64,000 bases of DNA, from NCBI RefSeq assembly GCF_004193775.1, contig NC_041021.1, positions 20,552,632 through 20,616,631 on the forward strand, given 5' to 3'. A program made the position numbers and the translations under genes. This document shows, piece after piece, positions 1-9,823 of this stretch. Each line of letters opens with the position of its first letter. Within the stretch, counting starts at the first letter, position 1. Under the pieces are notes generated by a model. That model did not search any database. It saw nothing but the letters and a program-made list of their open reading frames with translations, and had not been told where the DNA came from. Origin of the DNA: Glycine soja. Taxonomy: Eukaryota; Streptophyta; Magnoliopsida; Fabales; Fabaceae.

Positions 1-220
1 TTGTCTTGCGAATTGAGTTCGAAGGGGAAAACATACAATATTTTTTTTTTAATATAATTCAGTCTGAGCAACCCTACCTTAGTCCCACATGAATCTCGGA
101 ATAAAATTACATTATACGCACCATATTTCTTTTCCACCGTAGAAGCCATCTCACTTTAATAGTTTTCTTAAACTATATGTTGTTCTACGGTATCAAAGGA
201 TGATTTATTATCTTTCATTA

Positions 221-584
221 ATTAAGCTTTTAGTCTTTTAAAGAGATTTTAATTTTTAGTCTTCATTTTTTTTTATAATTTTAGTCATTTATTAATTCTT
301 TTAGTCAATTCTTTTAGTCCTTCAATTTTTTTTTTCATTTTTAGTCTTTTGTTTATTTTTATTATTGAAAATTAGTTTTTGTTTTGCTCATTTTTAGTCC
401 CTTATTTATTTTATATATAAGACTAATTTTGAACAATAAAAATAAATGAGAAGCTAAAACTAGACAAAAAAAAATTTATAGGGACTAAAGTGATGAAAAA
501 ATAATGAAAAACTAAAAGTTGTAAAAAATAAATCAAAGGACTAAAATTTAGAAGCTAAAAAATTTGAGGGACTGGAAACTTAAT
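221..584. repeat. AT-rich foldback (inverted repeat)
   Basis: The left half carries repeated TTTTAGTC-like units and the right half their reverse complements (GACTAAAA-like). The outermost arms, attaagcttttagtc and gactggaaacttaat, pair imperfectly. This is the layout of a foldback or MITE-like element. No coding potential and no clear target duplication were found. The rest of 1-958 is AT-rich with no recognisable gene. Confidence 0.5.
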
Positions 585-966
585 TTGTCATGTCTTTCTT
601 TGTTATGTCCTTCTTTCTTCATGGAAGGACTCTCTTTTGGTTCATAAAATTTGTCATTTAAAATTGTGGCACAAAAATAAAAAAATAAAATTAATATTTT
701 TATTTTCATGATAATTGTTATTATTTTCTTATTTGTATCTAATTTTTAAATACTTTACACACTTAATATAAATGAGAAAATAAAAAAAAAGATCATGTCA
801 AAAACTTAACTAATTTTATAACAGATGAAAAAAAGGAAGTAGTATATCTAACTTAAAAAATCACCTTAAACCAAAATGCAATTTCACCAGTCTCTCACAT
901 TTACAGTTGAAATTGTTGTGGCGTTATTCCAATGCAATCCAACAAATAAAATAAAAATAAAAATAA

Positions 967-1373
967 GGGATAATTATGTTTTTAGTCCTCTATCTTTTAA
1001 AAGAGAGATCTGAGCTAGCTCTAAGGTGCATAACTGGTATATATATAGTTATGCTTTTGGTGGAGTATTAGCAAACTTCCATGAACATCTACCGAATGTA
1101 TCAGTAGTCTAATCTCCTGCCACCTCAGATATTGGTACAACATCTGTAATCTCCCTTAAATCATCTTTGCTGAGTTTCACACATGAATCGATATTACTAT
1201 CAAATTTAATTTCTATAAATGTTTGACTGTTATGTATCAGTCATTTAGTGGCTTAAGCTTAATTGCTGAAGCTTAGGTTTTGGTCCTTAAACTTTTTGGA
1301 GATTGGTCAACATCCCGAAACTTGTATTCTATCCATTGTTTTCATCCTTGTCGTCACTTGCATCCTTAAGTGT
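967..1373 (+). repeat. Left terminal inverted repeat of the MULE
   Basis: Positions 967-1003 and about 1276-1370 match the reverse complement of 21492-21632. Between them (about 1004-1270) is unrelated sequence absent from the right copy, including a short palindrome (gcataact / agttatgc) around 1028-1054. It is probably a later small insertion of unknown class. Confidence 0.65.
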
Positions 1374-1585
1374 CTATGAGTGTGTACATCTGGCTTGTTC
1401 CTATATGCCATGTTGTAGCAATAGGTTTTCTTCATTTTTAATTTCTATATATTATAATAGGTTTCGTTTTAAAAGGTTTTTCTTATCCCTACCCCAAGAC
1501 CCTCAGTCACAAGCCCCATCCTTACCCCCACCACCCCAATCACAAGCCCCACCATCGACGAGGTTGTTGTTTGTTGCCCTAACTC

Positions 1586-2017
1586 ATGATGCCTACTTGT
1601 AGAGCAAAATTGTCGGCGTCAAGAGGGTTCTCTTCAACTGATCGTGTTGTGTTGTCATCATCATACTCGGAACCCATTGTATTTGGATGGAGAAAATGCT
1701 TGTGCGATGATAGGGAGATGCTTGTCACTTTACATGGCTCAAAGAATACTAGAGGGTGAAATGCCCTTGTCTTTCTTCTAATTTGTTAGATCTTGTTTTT
1801 CTTATTTAGGTTTTTGTCTTTAATTTTGTAGCGCGGGTTAAGGATGGAAAGTTACTGTAATCACTTCCGTTGGGCTGATGAAATTGATGGTGGTATTGAT
1901 GAAGTTGTTGCAAAAGCAGTGGATGAACACAAGAAGAGGATTGTGAGGATGCAAAAAAAGTTAAACTCTGAAAGTAAGAAAGGGCGGATGCTATTGGCTG
2001 TAGCTTTATTGTCCTAG
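1586..2017 (+). pseudogene. GRF zinc-finger-like gene relic
   Basis: An ORF from the first of two adjacent ATGs (1586) contains FGWRKCLCDDREMLV, followed by GSKNTRG and a stop. After an AT-rich, T-rich gap resembling an intron (GT at 1756, AG at 1831) a second frame (1844-2017) reads YCNHFRWADEID, then a charged helical stretch and a hydrophobic C-terminus. C-x-C near the start and C-N-H-F-R-W-A-D-E at the end is the layout of plant GRF-type zinc-finger proteins, which often end in a coiled coil plus membrane anchor. The obvious splice junction gives a stop and the middle of the finger is missing, so it is probably broken. It lies just inside the MULE left end and could be a captured host fragment or an element-encoded second gene. 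Confidence 0.5.
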
Positions 2018-2639
2018 TTGTTGTGTTTGTTTGGAGGGATGGTATGTGTCATGAGTTGCAGCAGTGTAGGTAGAGGGTAAGATTGTGTGACTTGTTCAAT
2101 GAATTTTGGGTTTGTTTTAGATTAGGAAATTGTATTTTGGAAGGATGATATAAGTCAGTGTATTTTTTCTTTATTTAGTTATGAAACTTTGATGTATAAG
2201 TTAGTTGTTTGTGTCTAATGACTAATATGTTAATGTAGCATTGTAGTTAAATTACATATTGATAATATGTGCTTGCAAGAGATTAAGAAGTGGATTGTGT
2301 TTCACATTCATGAATCATGACTAATTGTCTAATTTTTAAACACAATTAAAACAAAAATGGCACACTGCATTTTTTGCATGAAGCAATTTTTTTTACTACC
2401 AATATTTCTCATAAATCATTTATGTACCATCAATACATACCGAATCAAAACAATTTATAACATCTTTATCAGTCACCTAATAATAATGATGCCATAACTC
2501 ATTTAGGCTAAATTACTGTTTAGGTCCTTGAATTGAATATCAATGTTCAATTAGGTCCTCAAATTGTTAAGTGGTTCAATTGGGTCCTCTATCGTGTACA
2601 TGGAAGAGTGGAATTCTATTGTGCATGATAAAGTGGGTT

Positions 2640-3125
2640 CTTTACTGTGCACGATAACAGTTTTCGCTAAGCGTAATTGATTCAACTGAACGCATTATGC
2701 TGAAAAATTTGAAAAATCTCATATAAGAAATATTTTGTTTAGTCAAGTAGTCCTCATCTAAATCAACTATGTAGTCCATATAAAAAAAATTGTCACTTTG
2801 CAGTTCTTTAGTCAGGTAGTTCTCATCTAAATCAACTTGAAATGCCTGCAACATTGTGGTTGATTGCATACTCTGCTAACTCTAATGCTTGTTGGTCTTC
2901 AATGATCAGTTTCAACCCATCTTCAAAGCACTCATCATTTTGCTTCCACCACAACTTGAAATTTTCTTTAGGGTATCCCAATTTGGGGGCCACAACCACT
3001 GCTTCAAAATAGGACCAAGTGCCCACATCCTAATTGTAAATTACATTTTCATTTGCCTCTATATAGTGAAGATGTGGGACCATGGGAAAAGTAACCCTGT
3101 GATGGATAACTAAGGTAAAAGCCAT
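2640..3125 (-). pseudogene. MuDR transposase N-terminal (PB1-like domain) fragment
   Basis: Read on the minus strand from the ATG at 3123-3125, the product begins MAFTLVIHH and continues through an in-frame TAG (about 3028) to TWSYFEAV, then LWWKQNDECFEDGLK and ALELAEYA. These are hallmarks of the PB1-like domain that opens plant MuDR transposases. A frameshift near 2835 moves the frame to a segment in which VDLDENYLTK is tandemly duplicated with a 69-nt period. No zinc-binding DNA-binding domain, catalytic DDE core or SWIM finger follows, so only the N-terminal domain remains. It sits in the MULE, oriented inward from the right end. Confidence 0.75.
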
Positions 3126-3161
3126 TTCTGCAACAACAAAAAAAAATTATAAAATGACATG

Positions 3162-3166
3162 AAGAC
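3162..3166 (+). repeat. TSD (aagac) of solo LTR, left copy
   Basis: The sequence aagac directly precedes the LTR start TGTAACGACC. The same five bases at 20955-20959 follow the LTR end GTGTTACA. Confidence 0.85.
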
Positions 3167-3318
3167 TGTAACGACCCGCCTCGTCGTTACGATATCACCA
3201 CTCTAAACTGTGAGAATTTCAATTTTAAATGAAAACTCCGTTAATTTGCTTATGAAAAATTAAAGTAATTTTTTTTACGATATACATTCCCAAACAACAC
3301 ACCATTACTTAAATGAAT

Positions 3319-3320
3319 AC

Positions 3321-3382
<62 letters not shown>
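3319..3382. repeat. (AT)n microsatellite, left of the virus
   Basis: This is a nearly pure AT dinucleotide run. The viral sequence begins immediately at its right edge with gagatcagcgg, and the run resumes at the other viral end (17842-17916). Confidence 0.95.
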
Positions 3383-3386
<4 letters not shown>

Positions 3387-3432
3387 TCAGCGGAAAAGAT
3401 ACAAACGGACAGATAGGAAGTAAGAGTAATGC
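3383..3432 (-). repeat. Viral terminal redundancy, left copy
   Basis: Fifty bases (gagatcagcg ... taagagtaatgc) repeat at 17792-17841 with one mismatch (cgg versus cga). In viral orientation this is the 3' terminus. It ends exactly at the base that precedes the primer site in the other copy. Confidence 0.9.
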
Positions 3433-3588
3433 AGTATGACAAATAAAAATGTAAAACAATGTAAAACAGTTATCAAGGGCACACCGGAATCCGGCTTACA
3501 AACTCAGGTTTTTGAAAACAAAGAAACCAAAGCGGTGGCAGAGCCGCACAGGATCGGTGAAGGGAGATGTGAAAAATAGAACTTTGAA

Positions 3589-3594
3589 TTTATT
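3589..3594 (-). terminator. Putative viral polyadenylation signal
   Basis: On the minus strand this reads AATAAA, about 112 nt downstream of the TATA-like box. That is the spacing expected when a terminally redundant pregenomic RNA is cleaved shortly after its own start. Confidence 0.55.
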
Positions 3595-3705
3595 GAAATC
3601 GAAAGAAAAGCTTACAAAGAGGTTTTCCCTAGGCAGAGCTTCTCTCTCTAAAACCTGGTTTTGAGACTATCTGAAAGGGTGCCTCACAAAGAGAACGAGG
3701 ACTCC

Positions 3706-3713
3706 TTTAAATA
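3706..3713 (-). promoter_or_regulatory. Putative pregenomic RNA TATA box
   Basis: On the minus strand this reads TATTTAAA within gggtctatttaaaggag, downstream of the last viral ORF and upstream of the poly(A) signal and primer site. That is the position of the pararetroviral genomic promoter. Confidence 0.55.
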
Positions 3714-3837
3714 GACCCAATGTTTTACTGTTTCAACAGTATCAGTAATGTTTACCGAAACTGTTACAAAAACTTTTTCAAATTACATTATTATCGGGAA
3801 CCGAATAATTAGTTACAATAATTCATGATTACTACAA

Positions 3838-5281
3838 CTAATCATCGTCTAATGATATACCAAAACAGTCATCCTCATTCTGGTAGAATGGATCATCTTC
3901 TTGGTCATCATTATTCTCGGATGATTCGACTTCCTTCTTAGGGGGTTCTTCTTCTCCTTCCTGTTGAAGTAGCTGGAGAACTTCCTTAAGATTCTGAGCA
4001 AGACTTTCTTTAGATTTTGAGTTTGCTAAGAATGCTACAAGTTGAGACTTTTGATTTAGAAACAATGATGTCTCTGGATCAGCAGGCTTGAGAAACTCAG
4101 GGTTGCTCTGAAACCAGTTCTTGACTTGTTCTGGAGCAGCCTTTGAGGTATCAAATTGTGACCACCACTTTACAAAGGCATGTCTCTGCAATGGTGGATA
4201 TTGTTTGCTGTTTTCGGTTTTTCCATATCTGTATTGCCATGAAAAAATCTGTGACAAGGAAAAACTGGAAAAATACTTTAAATCTGCCGGAATTCTTGAT
4301 TCCTTGCTATTGAAGAGCTTGGTGAATTGTTGGAATCCCTGTTGGACTTATTCTGGAAATATCTGTGGAATTGGTCCGAAGTAGTTCCACCATTGGAGGA
4401 ACCAATTTGGAAAATTATACACAGTGTTATTCTTGAAGTAAATTAGCCATGAATGCTTAAATTTACTATTTTGATGCCAGAACACATTGGTTCTGGTGTC
4501 AATGTAGTCCCAATAATTATATCCTACAGGATCAAAAGGTGCAGAAATTTTTTTGGGTTGGTTCAAGTTTGAGCCATAATGTCGTGGCTGCATAACCTTT
4601 AGGATTTGGATTGTGGAATGGGTATTTAGGTTTGGATCTTTGGGGTCTTTGAAGTGTTTAATAGATACTGAGTTTGTATCTATTAGGATGAATTCGTAGA
4701 ATTTTCTGGTTTTATTTGTGGCCGTTGGCCTATAATGGAATCCTGGGGGGAATACTTTGGCGGTTGCCTTGAAAGGATTTTTGTCCCAGTATTCTGGTTC
4801 CATTTGTAAAACATTGAAAATTTTGTTTTTTGAAATATAGCTATTGTTGGGTTGTGGTGTTGATTCTTGTTGAGTCAACGGTTGGCTTGGTTTTTGGTTA
4901 CAGACAGTTTTGGTCTGTTTGGCCTTTTGGATTTGTTTTTGTAGGTCTGTTTCAGAATCATCGTCTGATTCTGAGGCCATTTCTGCCCAGGTCTTTTTGG
5001 CCAATTTTGGTACTCTGGTGAGGCCTATGTCTTCTAAGGTCAGGAGAGTTTGTATTGACCAGGCATAGTCAGCCACAACCTGTTTTGTTGTTGTTGGTTT
5101 TAGGGATTCCTGAGTTGATGACTCAGGTTTTATCTGGGTCAATGACCCTTCAAGCTTTCCTTTTTGGGTTGATGACTCAGTCTGAGTAGGTGACCCAGAA
5201 GATGATGTAGTTGCCTTCTTGTTTATTGGCTCTGGTAGAGCCAATATAACATCTTTTCCTTTAGTACCGGATCTTCCTCCT
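3838..5281 (-). pseudogene. Viral ORF4, main part; function unknown
   Basis: The frame is open from the insertion junction (5281) to a TAA at 4348-4350, then open again in the same frame to the stop at 3838, so a single in-frame stop divides it. The N-terminal part is Ser/Thr/Gln-rich and low in complexity with a basic GRGGRSG start. The middle is rich in aromatic residues (WFLQWWNYFGP, HAFVKWWSQF), and the C-terminus is very acidic (EEGEEEPPKK ... DDD). I know similar aromatic-rich downstream ORFs from endogenous plant pararetroviruses but can assign no activity, and there is no match to a classical transactivator motif. Its first ten codons lie at 11826-11855, beyond the nested element, and the frames agree across the gap. 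Confidence 0.65.
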
Positions 5282-5286
5282 CTGCC
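5282..5286 (+). repeat. TSD (ctgcc) of the nested gypsy element
   Basis: The sequence ctgcc precedes the LTR start TGATGCAATC. The same five bases follow the right LTR end at 11824-11828. Confidence 0.95.
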
Positions 5287-6249
5287 TGATGCAATCCTAC
5301 CCCGCAAGGGCATTGGATAGAAAACTCCAAGTAGATTGGGCCAGAGATGCAAGAGAAGGCCCTAGGGTTCTTATGAGCCTTAGGGTAGATTTCGGGCCCA
5401 TGGGCTAAGTACGAGCCCACTTATCTTTGTAAATATTAAATTAAGGTTTCATTATTTTTGGGCCTTGTATTTAGGGCTCCATAATGTAGGTAGGGTACCC
5501 TAGAAATATAGGATTTTTCAGCCCTTGTATTTTAGGGCACCTAGACTAGTTTTTGTATTAGGGGTAGTTTTGTAATTTCACATGCACTAAGTGGATATTT
5601 GATGTGTGTGGTTGGAAATAAATTTAATTGAATTGGTAGAAGCCCAATCCAATTAAATTTTAGAGGGGGAGGTGAGCATTTGCTTACTACACCCCATTGC
5701 CACATCATATAGTCACACTTTGTGCATGTCCTTCATGCTTTTCATGCCTCATGACACCTAAGCACACTTAGTGGAGAATCTTGGAATTGATCTTGGATTA
5801 GTGGGCTGAACCATAACTAAAATTCACTAATCATAATTAGTGAAATTTTGGCTCCAAAGTTTGGCTCCACAAATTCAATTTCAAATTCAAGTGAAATTTG
5901 AATTTCCCTCCAATTTTGTGTGACACTTAGGCTATAAATAGAGGTCATGTGTGTGCATTTTTTTATACTTTGATCATTTGAATATTAAACTTCAGATTTC
6001 AAAGCTCATTTGGAGCACAAAATTTCGTGCTCTTCTCTCCCTCTCCCTTCATTCATCTCCTTCTTCCTCCAAGCTCTTATCCATGACCTCCTATGGTGGT
6101 GAGCTTCTTCTAGACTCATCTTCTCCTTGAAGTGGCGTCTCCTCTCTCTCTCCCTTTCTCCATTCCGCTGCCATTCATCTTCCAAGAAGCAAAGGAATCC
6201 ATTGATGAAGAAGATCCTAGGCCTACAAGCTCCAATGGAGCTTGCATCA
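5287..6249 (+). repeat. Left LTR of the nested gypsy element (963 bp)
   Basis: Starts TGATGCAATCCTACC and ends GAGCTTGCATCA. It carries a TATA box (TATAAATA, 5933-5940). The T-rich, CT-rich stretch 6030-6190 gives meaningless ORFs on both strands. Confidence 0.95.
5933..5940 (+). promoter_or_regulatory. LTR TATA box
   Basis: The sequence gctataaatagagg is a canonical plant TATA box, about 315 bp before the LTR end. The equivalent box in the right LTR is broken by a solo LTR. Confidence 0.6.
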
Positions 6250-6251
6250 TG

Positions 6252-6264
6252 TGGTATCAAGAGC
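6252..6264 (+). other. Primer binding site (tRNA-iMet type)
   Basis: TGGTATCAAGAGC starts two bases after the LTR. It differs from the usual TGGTATCAGAGC by one inserted A. The region 6265-8177 is an untranslated leader, AT-rich, with no gene that I can support. Confidence 0.75.
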
Positions 6265-8177
6265 ATCTTCATCTAGGTGATGTTCTTTTGCTTCCTCTAT
6301 CTTTTTGTTCGGTGAATTCTCTTTAATTCCTTGTTCTTCATCTTATTCTCCATGTATATCCTCCACTGTCTTGTGGTTTGGTGCTGTTTAGAGTAGATTC
6401 AAAAAAAAAAAACCGATTAAATCTTAGATCTACACTTGTTCTTGCATTTCTATGGTTCAAATTTTGTAGATCTACTCTTGAATCTTGTTTTTGTGTTGAT
6501 TTTAGGTTCTATCATTTTTCATTCATAATATTCTTATGCTGAACCTTAGATCTAAATATTCTTCCAAAATATTGATTAGAAAAAAAAACACAAAAATCTA
6601 AGTGTAAATCACTTAATCCATGTTGTCTTAGAGTCATGTTTAGTCATAGTAATTGTCACATTATGTTCTAAGTTTGTGTTGAATTTTATTTTGTTGATTG
6701 AATTCTAGATACATTTGTTCATGTATTCTTGTCATTCTTAGCCTATCTTTTGAATTTTGAGTCTAATTCATGCATGTTATTTAGTTCATAACATGTTCTA
6801 AATCAAATCCTAGAAGTAGTCTTGTTCTTGAACTTTTTTTTTGCTTTCTAAGTTTCCTACATGATGCCTATGATGAAGTTCAGTTGTGGTGCTGAGTTGT
6901 GGCTGGATTTGTGAATCAAAATAAGTCTTAAGCTCTCTTTAATTGTGTTATTCAAGATAATTGAGCATAAGCAAACACAAATTGTAACTATCCAAGCCTT
7001 AAGCAACATAAACACTACTTTTGATTTCTAGGCTGAAATCGCTGGTGCTGGCAGCTTGAACATACAAATTGTATAAATTACTGGGAACTGGTCACTACGT
7101 TTTTTGAGCTGAAACTTTTACTGAATTTTCTAGACATCTGAACCAAAATTATAAAAAAAGAACCAAGCGATTTGGATTAAAGGAAAAAATAATAAAAATC
7201 TCACAATTTGGCAGAAAAATCAGTGTCCAGGAAAAAAAAAGAAAAGTGAAAGGAAAGTGTGCTTGTTGTTTTGGCTCAAAATTTGTTCTATAATTGGTGC
7301 CTATTTTATACCAATCCTAGTTCTGAAATTTCAATTGAAAATTATTATGAAAACAAGTGCCAAAACTAGAGGTTTCTTGAGTCTTTTTTTTTTTAGAGTT
7401 TTTCTACTCTACTCTAGAGCCATTCTAGGTTTCTCTTTGAGTCCTAGCTTGCTTTTTTTGTGCTTTTCATTGCTTTAATGGTTGAATAATCCTTGGAAAT
7501 TTGTCTTGTTAAAACTCTATTGGTTTAGCTTTCATTTCATTTGTTTTTTTTGTCTTTGGTTATTGCTTGTCTCTTTGTTTCCTTGCTTGTGAGTTGCCAT
7601 ATAGGGAATTGGAAAGGAGGATTGGTGCCATATCTTGAAGAATTTGAGTCAAGAAGCAAGGGGCCAACCACCTTAAGAGCTATTGGACTAAGAAGCACTC
7701 CAAATTGAGTGAAACACTAAAGAGAGAATAGCCACCACAATTGAGGACTTTTTTTTCTTTGTAATTTTGTAATTGGCAATTTGCTTTGCTTTCAAATTTT
7801 GTAACAAAAAGGCCTTTCATTGGAAGTAAGTTGGGAGCCTCCGCTAGGTCACCCTACTTCCATTTGTGTGTAATAATTTTAGGCAATTTTCCCTTAGGAT
7901 AGTGAGTGTTTTGTTGGGAACCTTAAATGAGGTAATCCAAACACTCTTAGGATCCGCCTAGTTTGCATTTCTTGCACTTTAATTTCTTGCTTACTTTCAT
8001 AGCTTATTTCCTTTTCCCTCCATTGTCAAACCGCCTAGATAGCTTTCCTTTTACCAATTAGTTTTTACCTTATCTTTCACACTTTTTTTAGTGTTTATTT
8101 TGGCTAGTTTCAACCATAGTTTCTTTTACCTTTTTTTCAAACCCCCAACAAGAAAGAACCATAACTTATGAACCAAC

Positions 8178-8825
8178 ATGAGTCTTCATTCTTCATCTAG
8201 TGTTAATGGTGAGGGTTCTACTCCTAAGGACCCCTTGTATAAGATATTAGATGAGTTGAGATCCCTTAAGTTGTGGAAAGAAAAACAAGAGAGAAAAGAT
8301 AAAGGTAAAAAAAGAGTGGAAGAAATAAGTCAAGATGAAAGAGAGAAAATAAGAGAGGAAGAAAGAAGAAAAATAATGAAAGAAATGAAAAGAGAAAAAC
8401 ATGTCTCCTATAGTAGTCATAACTCTTGCAAGAGCCTAAGTGAAGAACTTCGTGACTATTATGAAGGAAGGCATAGGTCACATCTTAGACCTCACTCCCA
8501 TAGGAGAGAAAATGAAAGAAAGCCTCAAGAGGTTAACATTAAACTCCCATACTTCCATGGGAAGGACAATGTAGAGGCTAATTTAGATTGGGAAATAAGG
8601 GTAGAGCAACAACTTAAAAGGAAGTCTACTTCAAAATCTTATGGCTCTCACTCTTATCCAAAGAAAGACCAAGGTCAAGGAATCTTAGGGGTGAGACCTT
8701 CTAAGCCCAAAGATGATAAGGGGAAGACAATAGAAAAGCAACCCCTTAAGGCTAGTATGCAAGAGAAGACTAGCTCCATGAAGTGCTTTAAATGTCTTGG
8801 AAGAGGACACATTACTTCTCAATGA
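8178..8825 (+). pseudogene. Shortened gypsy Gag with broken zinc knuckle
   Basis: The 215-residue frame starts MSLHSSSSVNGEGS, followed by a highly charged Lys/Glu helix (about residues 30-75). At about residue 120 comes KLPYFHGKDNVEANLDWE, the usual start of a plant gypsy capsid domain. It then jumps directly to VEQQLKRKSTSKSYGS, normally found well over a hundred residues later, so most of the capsid core has been deleted in frame. It ends in CFKCLGRGHITSQ and a TGA where the last zinc-binding cysteine (TGC) should be. The protein could not form a normal capsid. Confidence 0.8.
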
Positions 8826-8840
8826 CCCACCAAGAAAACC

Positions 8841-9780
8841 ATGATTATGAGGGGCCAAGACATTTATAGTAGCCAAGATGAGGCTACTACTTCACCTTCC
8901 TCTAGTGAAAGTGAAGAAGCAAAGGGGGGAGAATCTAGTGAAGAAATCTATCCCCAAGAAGAAGGACAACCTTTAATGGTTAAGGAGGAGTGTAAGGAGG
9001 TAAGTGTCTCCTCCAAGAGGTTAGCTAAGAAGGAAAGACATTTTGAAATAAAGACAAATATTAAAGAAATTTCCCTTCTTAGACAACCTCCACATTTTCT
9101 CCTTTGTAAAAAGACACTTGTTAGCATTGCCACATCTCTTAGGCTTGAGTTTATTCCTCAAGTAAAGGAGTTGTTGGATGAGGGTTTGGTTCGCAAGAGA
9201 TTAAATCTTTGTGCTTTGTTGGTGCCCAAAATAGGTATTATTAGGCACCAAATCCCTAAAATAGGTGGTGTGATGAATGTTTTGGGTGGTGCAACACTCT
9301 TTTGTAAAATCACTCGTGCACCCAACATCTTCATGATTTGTGTACATAGGGACTCATTAGGTAGGTTTGTTCTTATTTTTAGTTTCCATACAAACTTAGG
9401 CACTCATATGGGACACCTTAGGTTTGTCATACTTTTTGGTACGTTCTATTGCTTTACTTTTCTTAATTTTTTAAATTGTGATCAAGGGGTTCCCATGAAC
9501 CCTAAGAGAATAAAGGTCATTCCTGAGTGGCCCGCTCCACCAAGTGTAAGAAAAATTTTGGGCTTCCAAGACTTAACAAACTTTTACAAAAGGTTTGCCC
9601 CATATTTTTCTATACTTGTAGCACCACTCATTGAGTTGGTGAGGAACCATGTTCCTTCATGGGAAGATGCCCAGGAAATGAGTTTTCAGACCTTACCTTA
9701 CTTCAACATACTAAACACCACTAATACATATGTTTTTGTTCTTTTTACAGGTGTTGAGGAAAAAAACCCAGAGTTTCAAG
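8841..9780 (+). pseudogene. Gypsy pol remnant (RT pieces)
   Basis: The frame opens with an acidic linker typical between Gag and protease. RT pieces follow: KELLDEGLVRK and LLVPKIG (start of the RT fold), then NPKRIKVIPEWPAPPSVR and GFQDLTNFYKRFAPYFS (end of the RT and connection region of chromovirus-like pol). The catalytic YxDD block, the protease active site and integrase are missing. Large deletions have fused distant pieces in one open frame, so the ORF is not evidence of function. Confidence 0.75.
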
Positions 9781-9810
9781 AACCTCAGGATTTGAGGTCA
9801 AATCCTTTTC

Positions 9811-9823
9811 AAGGGGGAGGGAA
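9811..9823 (+). other. Polypurine tract
   Basis: AAGGGGGAGGGAA lies immediately before the right LTR, the expected site for plus-strand priming. Confidence 0.85.

Noticed and set aside
1303..1602. 99-residue plus-strand ORF
   Set aside because: Overlaps the MULE terminal repeat, has proline-rich low complexity and no domain.
5223..5420. Minus-strand ORF repeated at 9745-9957
   Set aside because: Lies in the LTR and is duplicated in the other LTR, hence not a gene.
6006..6326. ORFs on both strands in the CT-rich end of the LTR (also 11580-11879)
   Set aside because: Shared by both LTRs and produced by simple CT/GA-rich sequence.
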